Below are positions 1-7,283 of a stretch of 21,264 bases of DNA, piece by piece. The DNA is from Actinomycetota bacterium (GTDB lineage Bacteria > Actinomycetota > Actinomycetes > S36-B12 > UBA10799): positions 409 through 21,672 of the forward strand of contig DMNR01000193.1 of assembly GCA_003452655.1 (NCBI GenBank), in the 5' to 3' direction. Positions within the stretch are counted from its first letter, which is position 1. Each line of letters begins with the position of its first letter. Made by a program: the position numbers and the translations under genes. The notes beneath the pieces were generated by a model. That model saw only the letters and a list, made by a program, of their open reading frames with translations, made no database searches and was not told the DNA's origin.

Positions 1-1326
1 GATGAACAGCATCCAGAAGTGCACCATGCCGAGGCGCTCGTTGAGCATGCGACCGGTGAACTTGGGCCACCAGAAGTAGAAGCCCGCGAACATGGCGAAC
101 ACGACCGTGCCGAACACCACGTAGTGGAAGTGGGCCACCACGAAGTAGCTATCGGAGACCGCGAAGTCCAGCGGAGGCGAAGCAAGGATGACACCTGTCA
201 GCCCACCGAACAGGAACGTGACGAGGAATCCACACACCCAGAGCATCGGAGTGTCGAAGGATATGGATCCCCGCCACATAGTGCCGATCCAGTTGAAGAA
301 CTTCACTCCTGTCGGCACTGCAATCAACATAGTCATGATCGCAAAGAATGGAAGCAGTACCGCTCCAGTCACGTACATGTGGTGCGCCCACACAGCAACT
401 GACAGCCCGGCAATGGCGATGGTGGCGAATACCAGACCCTTGTATCCGAAGATCGGCTTGCGGCTGAAGACCGGAATGATCTCGCTACAGATACCGAAGA
501 ACGGCAGGGCCAGAATATAGACCTCCGGATGGCCAAAGAACCAGAACAAGTGTTGCCAGAGGATCGCACCACCATTTTCAGGTGCGAAGACAACTGATCC
601 CCACTTGCGGTCAACTTCGAGGACAACCAGGGCAGCTGCCAGGACTGGGAAGACCAGCAGCGCCAGAACGCTGGTGAGCATCACGGTCCAGGTGAAGACT
701 GGCATCCGGAACATGGTCATACCCGGTGCACGCATGCAGATGATCGTGGTGAGGAAGTTGACCGATCCGAGAATCGTGCCGAGGCCACCGAGAGTAAATC
801 CGAGCAGCCACAGGTCGCCACCGACACCTGGGGTGTAGACGGCACCAGACAGCGGCGCGTACGCGAACCATCCAAAGTCAGCTGCACCGTCGGGGGTGAA
901 GAAGCTGAACAGCACCACGAGGCCACCGAATAGATACAGCCAGTAGGCCAACATGTTCAGACGCGGGAACGCCACGTCTGGGGCGCCGATCTGCAACGGC
1001 ATGATCGCGTTGGCGAACGCCGAGAACAGCGGCGTCGCAAAGAGCAGGAGCATCACCGATCCGTGCATGGTGAACATCTGGTTGTACTGCTCATTGGAGA
1101 TGAACTGCTGTCCGGGATTGGTCAGTTCTGCCCGGATCAACAGCGCCATGATGCCACCGATGAAGAAGAAGCTCATCGACGTAATGAAGTAGAGGTTACC
1201 GATCACCTTGTGGTCAGTGGAGGTAATCCACTTCACGATGGTGCGCCCCATGTGCTGCTTTCGGAGCTGCTTGGGAGTGACCGGGGCTTCTTCGGTTGCC
1301 TTTACCGGCTCGTTCAGGATCGTCAC
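1..1326 (-). CDS. ctaD: Cytochrome c oxidase subunit I (aa3 type), 3' part missing
   Basis: Catalytic subunit of the membrane-bound terminal oxidase, which reduces O2 with electrons from CuA of subunit II and pumps protons. The reading frame is open from a GTG start to the window edge, giving 442 residues of a family usually about 550-580 long, so the C-terminus lies outside. The N-terminus reads [15 protein letters not shown], then [13 protein letters not shown]. Visible ligands are H88 in FTMHGS (low-spin heme), the CuB/Tyr centre H266-P-E-V-Y270, the CuB pair H315-H316, and H399-F-H401 (high-spin heme and low-spin heme). Several hydrophobic helices are evident, as are the family strings FFGHPEVY and [10 protein letters not shown]. 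The start is preceded by AAGGGG. It lies 11 bp after ctaC in the same direction, so the two are almost surely one operon. Identification is secure; only the end is unknown. Confidence 0.97.
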   Translation of the reverse strand, partial: MTILNEPVKATEEAPVTPKQLRKQHMGRTIVKWITSTDHKVIGNLYFITSMSFFFIGGIMALLIRAELTNPGQQFISNEQYNQMFTMHGSVMLLLFATPLFSAFANAIMPLQIGAPDVAFPRLNMLAYWLYLFGGLVVLFSFFTPDGAADFGWFAYAPLSGAVYTPGVGGDLWLLGFTLGGLGTILGSVNFLTTIICMRAPGMTMFRMPVFTWTVMLTSVLALLVFPVLAAALVVLEVDRKWGSVVFAPENGGAILWQHLFWFFGHPEVYILALPFFGICSEIIPVFSRKPIFGYKGLVFATIAIAGLSVAVWAHHMYVTGAVLLPFFAIMTMLIAVPTGVKFFNWIGTMWRGSISFDTPMLWVCGFLVTFLFGGLTGVILASPPLDFAVSDSYFVVAHFHYVVFGTVVFAMFAGFYFWWPKFTGRMLNERLGMVHFWMLFI

Positions 1327-1337
1327 GTCTCTACCCC

Positions 1338-2243
1338 TTAGACCGCTTGTGCCCGGTCGGTTGTACGGCCAGTCTGAAGTTGGCCGGACTGTCCGCGTTT
1401 ACGAAGATCTTCCATGTGTGCGTCAAAGTCCTGTTGCGAGACGACCTTGACCTGGAACAACATGCGTGAGTGGTCAACACCGCATAGTTCGGCGCACTTA
1501 CCGGCGTAGGTTCCAATTTGGTTGGGTGTTGCCTCAAATACGTTCGTACGACCAGGCACCACGTCGAGCTTGAACAGGAAGTTGGGTACCCAGAACGAGT
1601 GGATAACGTCTGGCGAGGTCAGTTCAAACTTGACCTTCTCGTTGACTGGCAACCACAGCGTTGGAACTGCCGATCCCTCATCGGGCGGCACCGCACTACG
1701 CCCTGACCCCTGCTCCGCATTCGCCGGGTAGGCAGGCTGGCCAACGTCGTAGGTGTTCTCGTTGACGTAGTTGAACGTCCAACTCCAACGGAACCCGACC
1801 ACATTGACGGTCTGTTGCTGGGTGTTGCTGACGTTCGTCAACTCTGCCTCGTCACGTGCTGCGAAGTAGAAGATGCCGATCACCATGATGAGCGGTGCGA
1901 TCGTCCACAGCGCCTCAATTGGCATGTGGTAGCGCGTCTGAACCGGAACCTCGGAATTCTTACGGCGCCGATACGCGAAGAACGCCCAGAACATCAGGCC
2001 CCATACCAGGATGCCGACCGCCATCGCGGCGATCCAGCTGCCCACCCAGAAACTCAGAGTGATGGGTGCCTGCTCGGTCACTGGTTCGGGCATGCCCGCA
2101 CGCGACCAGTCGGCCATCGAACAGCCTGCTAGTGAAACCACACCCAGTAGCCCCATCGCTGCAACTCCGGCGCGTCGCCCGAAATTGAAGCCTGGAGTTC
2201 CTGGATCGCGCTGTGCGTCGCGACCGCCAGTGCTAACCGTCAT
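1338..2243 (-). CDS. ctaC: Cytochrome c oxidase subunit II, lipoprotein
   Basis: Carries the dinuclear CuA site that accepts electrons from cytochrome c or the bcc complex and passes them to subunit I. It has 301 residues, the usual actinobacterial length. An N-terminal export signal ends in a lipobox with C41 (SLAGC), so the mature protein is probably lipid-anchored. Two transmembrane helices follow, at about residues 60-92 and 110-128, and then the exported cupredoxin domain. CuA ligands are visible: H215 (DVIHSFW), C250 and C254 (CAELC), H258 and M261. A polar stretch around residues 165-185, rich in Gly, Ser and Pro, looks like a linker insertion. The ATG is preceded by a purine-rich GGAAG. 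It is the first gene of ctaC-ctaD and is divergent from the NifS-like gene. Confidence 0.97.
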   Translation of the reverse strand: MTVSTGGRDAQRDPGTPGFNFGRRAGVAAMGLLGVVSLAGCSMADWSRAGMPEPVTEQAPITLSFWVGSWIAAMAVGILVWGLMFWAFFAYRRRKNSEVPVQTRYHMPIEALWTIAPLIMVIGIFYFAARDEAELTNVSNTQQQTVNVVGFRWSWTFNYVNENTYDVGQPAYPANAEQGSGRSAVPPDEGSAVPTLWLPVNEKVKFELTSPDVIHSFWVPNFLFKLDVVPGRTNVFEATPNQIGTYAGKCAELCGVDHSRMLFQVKVVSQQDFDAHMEDLRKRGQSGQLQTGRTTDRAQAV

Positions 2244-2373
2244 CGCTTCCGTCCGTACACGTGAGGCCTTCCAGTGGGTAGTGATCCCGCCTGAACTGCG
2301 CGGTTCGCGGCCACCTTAGTGGCACACGACACGGCATTGCCGGTGGGGTCGCCTGCTCTTCTCGACGGTGAGA

Positions 2374-2406
2374 CTAGCGCAGCTAAGGCCAGAAAGTCGG
2401 CGCTAG
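2374..2406. repeat. Short inverted repeat upstream of the NifS-like gene
   Basis: CTAGCGC (2374-2380) and GCGCTAG (2400-2406) form perfect 7-bp arms separated by 19 bases, in the 183-bp gap between divergent ctaC and the NifS-like gene. It could be a hairpin in the leader or an operator. No clear -10/-35 pair was recognised in this gap. Function unknown; chance occurrence is possible. Confidence 0.3.
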
Positions 2407-2426
2407 GGCGAGTAGTTTCTATCGGT

Positions 2427-3575
2427 ATGTCGCGCAGCTATCTAGATGCAGTGTCTGGGCAGCCCATGCATCCTGCCGCACGCGCGGTTTTGGACGGGTT
2501 TGCCGACCGGGCGTGGGCCGACCCGGAACTGTTGCACCACGAGGGTCGAGTTGCCGCCCAAATCCGTCAGGCAGCGCGTGAAACCGTCGCCATAGCTCTT
2601 AATGTCTCCCCGCAGAGCGTGTCTTTTCATGCGCGCAACGGCCTTGCGGGCTTGGCCATTTGCGGCGCGATTCACGCCGCGCAGTCACGTGGGTGCAGGC
2701 ATCCCCGCGTCGTGATGAGTGCCGTCGAACGAGCCACTGTGCGACACGCCGCCGAGTCGCCAGCAGATGTTGGTGAGGTGACGCAGATCTCAGTGACACC
2801 AACGGGTGCCCTGCGCGTCGACGAATTCCGCCATGCCGTCACGCAACGTGAGGGTGAGGGCGTTATCGCCGTGGTGCAAGCCGCCAACAGCGAACTAGGC
2901 ACTCGACAACCGCTGTCGGAAGTCATTGACATCTGTCACGCCGCAAACGTCCCCATGGTGACCGACGCGACCGGTGCGCTGGGCTTAACTAATGTGCCTG
3001 CCGGATGGTCGATCATGTTTGCCGATGCGCTGACGTGGGCCGGGCCAGTCGGTGTTGGAATCCTGGTTGTCGCCGACCCGTCGGCGTGGCGACCGCCAGT
3101 CGCGCACATACGGGCAGGGCAGGGCACTGCGCCAGTCGACACTGCTGACGTTCTGAACGCGGCGGGTGCCGCCGCCGCCCTCGATGCAGTCGTGCGCGAA
3201 TCCCCCGCCTTTGCTCCCCTGCTCGACGACCTCGTCGCCCGTATCCGTCGAGAGGTTCCACTGGCAATAGCCGACGTTGAAGTGTTGGGCGATCCAATGA
3301 ACCGCCTCCCACATGTTGTGACGTTCTCGTGCCTGTATGCCGACGGCGAGCGGCTCGCGAGCGAACTCGATCGCCGGGGCGTTGCCATTGGGAGCGGATC
3401 AGCCTGCGCGTCGAACGTCGGGCTGCCAAGCCACGTCCTCGCCGCGGTCGGGGCACTCACTCACGGGAACGTTCGAATCAGCCTGCCGATAACGGCGACG
3501 GATGCCCACGTCGAGCATCTCCTGACCGAACTTCCTGCCGCCGTCGCAGCGGTTCGAAGCGACGCAGGAATCTGA
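2427..3575 (+). CDS. Cysteine desulfurase-like protein (aminotransferase class V fold) lacking the PLP lysine
   Basis: NifS/IscS-family protein of 382 residues. Normal members use PLP to remove sulfur from cysteine as an enzyme persulfide. The family start YLDAVSGQPMHPAAR, the N-S-E-L-G segment and the persulfide loop SGSACAS (C327) are present. The PLP site is degenerate. The usual S-x-H-K motif before GPxGVG reads DALTW, so Lys is Thr203 and His is Leu. The stacking His of the TEH/VEH motif is Arg (SAVERAT), and DATQ/DAAQ is DATG. The ATG at 2427 was chosen because it matches the family N-terminus; a GTG at 2319 would add 36 unmatched residues. It overlaps the TusA-like gene by one base (TGATG). 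In Streptomyces the corresponding gene next to ctaC is annotated, from memory, as a fused desulfurase/TusA protein. Fold assignment is secure; catalytic activity is doubtful. Confidence 0.88.
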   Translation: MSRSYLDAVSGQPMHPAARAVLDGFADRAWADPELLHHEGRVAAQIRQAARETVAIALNVSPQSVSFHARNGLAGLAICGAIHAAQSRGCRHPRVVMSAVERATVRHAAESPADVGEVTQISVTPTGALRVDEFRHAVTQREGEGVIAVVQAANSELGTRQPLSEVIDICHAANVPMVTDATGALGLTNVPAGWSIMFADALTWAGPVGVGILVVADPSAWRPPVAHIRAGQGTAPVDTADVLNAAGAAAALDAVVRESPAFAPLLDDLVARIRREVPLAIADVEVLGDPMNRLPHVVTFSCLYADGERLASELDRRGVAIGSGSACASNVGLPSHVLAAVGALTHGNVRISLPITATDAHVEHLLTELPAAVAAVRSDAGI

Positions 3576-3820
3576 TGGTTCCGCCCGACGCCGCTCTCAT
3601 CGAGCTCGACGAACGCGGCAGTCTGTGCCCGGCACCGGTTATTGCCCTCGGCCGAGCGATGGCCGCAAGACCCGATGGTGGGCTGCACATCGAACTACTC
3701 GCTGACGACCCTGCCGCCCAGTACGACGTCCCGGCCTGGTGCCGAATGAAGTCAGCGACGCTGGTCAGCCAAACCGAGTTACCCGACGGTTCCGGTTTCC
3801 GGTTCGAGATCCGGGTGTAG
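3575..3820 (+). CDS. TusA-family sulfur carrier protein
   Basis: Small protein of 81 residues with the TusA (SirA/YeeD) signature: LDERGSLCPAPVIAL, with the persulfide-carrying Cys at position 18, followed by an alpha/beta domain with DDPAAQYDVPAWC. TusA proteins accept sulfane sulfur from a cysteine desulfurase and pass it on, for example to tRNA thiolation or cofactor synthesis. Its ATG overlaps the stop of the NifS-like gene (TGATG), indicating translational coupling and a shared role. Its last 42 bases overlap the 3' end of aat on the other strand. The downstream acceptor cannot be read from the window. Family assignment is good; the specific pathway is open. Confidence 0.87.
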   Translation: MVPPDAALIELDERGSLCPAPVIALGRAMAARPDGGLHIELLADDPAAQYDVPAWCRMKSATLVSQTELPDGSGFRFEIRV

Positions 3821-4513
3821 ACCCGGATCGAGCGCCAGTGCACCACCGAGCAATGACAGGTACTGATCTCGAGGTACAGCCGTGACGCCCAGGGTCTCCA
3901 AGTGCGGAGTCGCCCACTGGACATCGATGATCCGCTCGGGCGACCGTCCGGCACCCGAAAGCCTTCTGCACAGCTCAACAACTGCCGCTTTCGATGCGTC
4001 AGTCTCGCGATGAAACTTCGACTCAGCTGCGAATAGTCCCCCAACCTCAACTCCGAAGAGCCCACCAACTAAGCGCCGGCTCCCAAGTCCTTCCAGGCGC
4101 CAAACCTCAACCGAATGCGCCCAGCCGAGGTCGTGCAATGCCCGATAGGCATTGGGAAAGTCGCCGTCGATCCAGCCGTGTGGGCGCGAGGGGTCCGCGC
4201 AAGCGGCAACCACTTCGTCGAAAGCCGCATCTACGCTGAACTCGAAGTGCCGCAGTGAACGACGTAAAGAACGGCTGACGTGGACTGACCGCGGGCGCAA
4301 AATCCCACGCGGATTCGGCGACCACCAGCCCAGCGCCTCCTCGCCGTCAGGAAGGCGCACGCCCATTGGGAACAAGCCGCTGCGGTAACCCGCGAGCATG
4401 GTTCCCGGCGCGAGGTCCGCACCTATTCCGATCAGCTCTTGATCCTCTGTCGCCCGGGCCGCATCCGGCAATTCCCACCGACACAGTGGTGGCTCGTTCG
4501 CGTAGCGGGTCAT
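3779..4513 (-). CDS. aat: Leucyl/phenylalanyl-tRNA--protein transferase
   Basis: Cytosolic enzyme that transfers Leu or Phe from aminoacyl-tRNA to proteins with N-terminal Arg or Lys, marking them for ClpS/ClpAP-type degradation (N-end rule). It has 244 residues, close to the family's usual 220-250. Family motifs in order: LIGIGADLAPGTMLAGYRSG, then LFPMG, WWSPNPRGIL, HVSRSLRR, HGWIDGDFPNAY, LGWAHSVEVW, LVGGLFGVEVGGLF-AESKFHR, DASKAA and IDVQWATPHLETLG. The ATG at 4513 lies 33 bp after the adoK-like stop in the same direction, so it is probably the last gene of the leftward unit. It converges on and overlaps the TusA-like gene. Nothing suggests loss of function. Confidence 0.95.
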   Translation of the reverse strand: MTRYANEPPLCRWELPDAARATEDQELIGIGADLAPGTMLAGYRSGLFPMGVRLPDGEEALGWWSPNPRGILRPRSVHVSRSLRRSLRHFEFSVDAAFDEVVAACADPSRPHGWIDGDFPNAYRALHDLGWAHSVEVWRLEGLGSRRLVGGLFGVEVGGLFAAESKFHRETDASKAAVVELCRRLSGAGRSPERIIDVQWATPHLETLGVTAVPRDQYLSLLGGALALDPGLHPDLEPETGTVG

Positions 4514-4546
4514 GTCAGTGCTATCCGCAGCCTGGGTTCTTGCGGG

Positions 4547-5533
4547 CTAGACGATCGTTAGCGGGAGGTGACGACCGATCTCCTCGGCCGCCGCCGATCC
4601 ATAGGCGTCCTCGATTCGCAAAATGAAGCTGTCGCGATTGAGGTCGTACTCCTGGGTGCCCGTGGTCTCGATAACCAACGCCGCAAGCATCGATCCCAGC
4701 TGGGCACTGCGCTCCGCCGAAACCCCCCATGCGAGCCCTGCGATGTACCCCGCTCGGAATGCGTCCCCAACACCAGTCGGGTCCACAACCGCTGCGATGG
4801 GAACGACCGGAATCTCGATCGGTTCGGCACCCTTGGACTCAATAATCGAGCCCTTAGCGCCTCGGGTGGTCACGCGAGTACCAACCCGATCCAAGATTTC
4901 CTCCGCCGTCCAACCGGTCTTCTGCTCCGTGAGGGCGGCTTCGTACTCATTGGTGAACAGGTAGGCGGCGCCGTCGATGAGTCGACGAATGTCCTCGCCA
5001 CCCATGAAAGACAGTTGCTGGGACGGGTCGGCTGCGAAACGGATGCTCCGTTCACGACACTCGGCAGTGTGGCGAAGCATGGCCTCCGGGTCGTTCGGCG
5101 ATACCACGACAAGATCGAGATACCCGACACGATCCTGGATCGGTCCGAGTTCGATTTCGCGGGCTTCACTCATCGCCCCTGGATAGAACGAAGCAATTTG
5201 ATTGCTTGCTGAATCTGTCGTGCAGACGAAGCGGGCAGTATGCGCAGCTTTGGATTCGTGGATCGACTCCACGTCGACACCGTGGCGCACAAGCCAGGAC
5301 CGGTAGTCACTGAAATCCAACCCCACCGCCCCCACGAGGATCGGATCGAGGTCGAAGCGTCCAAGGCTGAATGCGATGTTCGCCGCCACTCCCCCGCGTC
5401 GAACCTGCAAGTCGTCGACGAGGAACGAAACAGACAGATTGTCTAGCTGTTCCTCGATGAGGGAATCTGAGAACTTCCCAGCGAACGTCATCAAGTGGTC
5501 AGTGGCGATGGATCCCGTTACGCATAGTTTCAC
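4547..5533 (-). CDS. adoK: PfkB-family carbohydrate kinase, AdoK-type adenosine kinase
   Basis: Ribokinase-fold kinase of 328 residues, very similar in recalled sequence to M. tuberculosis AdoK (Rv2202c), which phosphorylates adenosine to AMP. Diagnostic stretches are VTGSIATDHLMTF, SFLVDDLQVRRGGVAAN, AHTARFVCTTD, ASFYPGAMSEAREI, FAADPSQQL, AAYLFTNEYE and DPTGVGDAFRAGY, where D257 is the catalytic base. The GTG at 5533 gives MKLCVTGS and fits the family N-terminus best; an in-frame TTG at 5542 would add three residues, and neither start has a strong ribosome binding site. It lies 24 bp after erpA and 33 bp before aat on the same strand. Other PfkB sugar kinases share the fold, so substrate is inferred from similarity and gene position. 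Confidence 0.9.
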   Translation of the reverse strand: MKLCVTGSIATDHLMTFAGKFSDSLIEEQLDNLSVSFLVDDLQVRRGGVAANIAFSLGRFDLDPILVGAVGLDFSDYRSWLVRHGVDVESIHESKAAHTARFVCTTDSASNQIASFYPGAMSEAREIELGPIQDRVGYLDLVVVSPNDPEAMLRHTAECRERSIRFAADPSQQLSFMGGEDIRRLIDGAAYLFTNEYEAALTEQKTGWTAEEILDRVGTRVTTRGAKGSIIESKGAEPIEIPVVPIAAVVDPTGVGDAFRAGYIAGLAWGVSAERSAQLGSMLAALVIETTGTQEYDLNRDSFILRIEDAYGSAAAEEIGRHLPLTIV

Positions 5534-5557
5534 GGCACGCAACTTACCCGGTGACAG

Positions 5558-5947
5558 CTAGTGGAACGAGTCCCCACATGCGCAGGACCCGGTCGCGTTC
5601 GGGTTGTCGATCGTGAAGCCCTGCTTCTCAATGGTGTCGACGAAGTCGATAACAGCGCCACCGAGGTACGGGACCGACATGCGGTCAACAACAACTGCCA
5701 CTCCGTCGAAGTCGATCTTCTGATCGCCATCAAGGGAACGATCGTCGAAGAAGAGCTGGTAGCGAAGCCCGGAGCAGCCACCTGGCTGGACGGCTACCCG
5801 CAGGGCTAGGTCGTCACGCCCTTCTTGCTCGAGCAACGTCTTGACCTTCACGGCAGCAGTGTCGGTCAACACGACACTGTCGCTGCCGGTTACGGCACCC
5901 TCAGTGGTGGCTTCTGTGGTGGTGTCTGTCGTGGTGTCAGCGGTCAT
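5558..5947 (-). CDS. erpA: A-type iron-sulfur cluster insertion protein
   Basis: HesB/IscA/ErpA-family carrier of 129 residues that delivers Fe-S clusters to target enzymes in the cytosol. The three cluster-ligand cysteines are present: C58 in PGGCSGLRY, and C122 and C124 in GSCACGDSFH at the C-terminus. Residues about 26-129 form the usual domain. The first 25 residues are a low-complexity tail of Thr, Asp, Glu and Ala, encoded by repeated GTG/GTC/TCT triplets on the plus strand, and may be disordered. The gene corresponds to Rv2204c in M. tuberculosis by position. Likely local clients include NadA, a 4Fe-4S enzyme encoded nearby; that link is inference. It precedes adoK by 24 bp and probably heads that transcript, since 187 bp separate it from the glycerate kinase gene. 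Confidence 0.95.
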   Translation of the reverse strand: MTADTTTDTTTEATTEGAVTGSDSVVLTDTAAVKVKTLLEQEGRDDLALRVAVQPGGCSGLRYQLFFDDRSLDGDQKIDFDGVAVVVDRMSVPYLGGAVIDFVDTIEKQGFTIDNPNATGSCACGDSFH

Positions 5948-6134
5948 TACCGCAGCTCCCGTCGCTGGTTGGTGGACGTGTCAGTCGAACCGTGTCTCAG
6001 TCGAAACGCTTGTGGTGGCATCAGAATTCCCGCTTCGCGGAGCCGTCGCCTTCACCATGGTGACACAGGCCCAAGTAATTTGGAAACACCCCCGTTCATA
6101 ATTGCTGGCGCACAAAGTTGCTGCCGACCGAGGA

Positions 6135-7244
6135 TCAGTGCGACCACGTTCTGGCAATCCGCGCCGCAGTCTGGGTCAAGGTTCCAACCGGATCGGCCAG
6201 CGAGGCATCGACCGAACCGACCACCTCGGCGATCGAATAGGCGCTACTGATGCCCAGGGCGCTGAACTCTCGGCGTCCGACCAGTACGTCACCCGCGATA
6301 ACCACACAGGGGCGCGCGGTCGGCAGAGTCGCCGACGCAACTCCGCTGACTACTTTGCCGCGCAGAGACTGCCAGTCGAAGCGTCCTTCACCGGTAATCA
6401 CGAGGTCGCAGTTACGAATGCGTGCCTGAAGGTCGGTGGCCTCCATGACTGTGGCAATGCCTGGCACTCGCGTCGCACCCAGACAAAGCAGTCCGTAACC
6501 CAGGCCTCCCGCAGCACCGGAGCCCTTCGCGACTGCTGGATCCTTGCCGTCACCGCGACGGCCAATCGCCTTGGCGAATGCCTCGAGCGCGGCATCGAGC
6601 ATCAACACAAGGTTGTCGTCAGCGCCCTTCTGCGAACCGAAAACCTTCGCGGCCCCTGTCAAACCGAGTAACGGATTGTCGACATCCGTGGCAGCCAAAA
6701 TTTCCACACCTGCGACGGCTGCTACCGCTGGCGAGATATCAACCCGAGTTGCCCCGCGAAGTGCCAGTCCACCGGCATCAAGGCGAACATCAGCCGTTGC
6801 CCCCAGGGCGGCCAACATTCCGGCCCCACCATCGTTCGTCGCGGAACCACCGAGCCCTACGACAATTCGCGATGCGCCAGATTCGGCCGCAAGCCTGAGT
6901 AGCTCACCGACGCCGAACGTTGTGGTCGCGGCAGGGTCGCGTTGACCGGGCGGCACCAGATGCAGCCCGCACGCCTGGGCAGACTCCACATACGCCGTGC
7001 GCCCCACGATCAGGATCGCGCCAGGCGTGGGTGCGCCAAGGGGGCCACTGACGGTCGCGCCGATCAACTCTCCCCCCAGCGCGCCGGCGAGAGTGTCAAC
7101 AAAACCCGGTCCGCCGTCGGACATAGGGCAGAGGTCAATGTCGTCATCGGGAGCAACCTGCTGCCAGCCCTCAGCAATTGCGCGCGCTGCGGCATCCGCC
7201 GTTAGACTTCCCTTGAAATCGTCAGGAGCAACCACGATCCGCAC
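6135..7244 (-). CDS. Glycerate kinase (GarK/GlxK family)
   Basis: Cytosolic kinase of 369 residues that phosphorylates D-glycerate, probably to 2-phosphoglycerate as for GarK/GlxK-type enzymes. The family hallmarks are present: APDDFKGSLTADAA at the N-terminus (usually APDSFKGS, so the Ser is Asp here), CPMSDGGPGFVDTL (usually DGGEG; the Glu is Pro here), VGLGGSATNDGGAGMLAALG, GSGAAGGLGYGL and VITGEGRFDWQSLRGK. The start is GTG. It is divergent from nadA with only 38 bp between them, so the promoters must overlap. Position relative to erpA matches Rv2205c in M. tuberculosis. The two substitutions near the substrate/phosphate site are worth noting, but overall conservation suggests an active enzyme. 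Confidence 0.92.
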   Translation of the reverse strand: MRIVVAPDDFKGSLTADAAARAIAEGWQQVAPDDDIDLCPMSDGGPGFVDTLAGALGGELIGATVSGPLGAPTPGAILIVGRTAYVESAQACGLHLVPPGQRDPAATTTFGVGELLRLAAESGASRIVVGLGGSATNDGGAGMLAALGATADVRLDAGGLALRGATRVDISPAVAAVAGVEILAATDVDNPLLGLTGAAKVFGSQKGADDNLVLMLDAALEAFAKAIGRRGDGKDPAVAKGSGAAGGLGYGLLCLGATRVPGIATVMEATDLQARIRNCDLVITGEGRFDWQSLRGKVVSGVASATLPTARPCVVIAGDVLVGRREFSALGISSAYSIAEVVGSVDASLADPVGTLTQTAARIARTWSH

Positions 7245-7247
7245 CCG

Positions 7248-7277
7248 CTGACCGTACTTGTTACACCGACCGATAGT
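7248..7277 (+). promoter_or_regulatory. Possible nadA promoter, near-leaderless
   Basis: CTGACC (7248-7253) and GATAGT (7272-7277), with an 18-bp spacer, each match four of six positions of the -35 and -10 consensus. The ATG of nadA begins 7 bases after the -10 box, so a transcript would start at or next to the start codon. Leaderless mRNAs are common in actinobacteria. The gap to the divergent glycerate kinase gene is only 38 bp, leaving little other room. Consensus matching by eye only. Confidence 0.38.
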
Positions 7278-7283
7278 GGACTG

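Noticed and set aside
2319..2426. 36-residue N-terminal extension of the NifS-like protein from GTG 2319
   Set aside because: It does not resemble the family N-terminus, which begins at SRSYLDAVSG; the ATG at 2427 fits.
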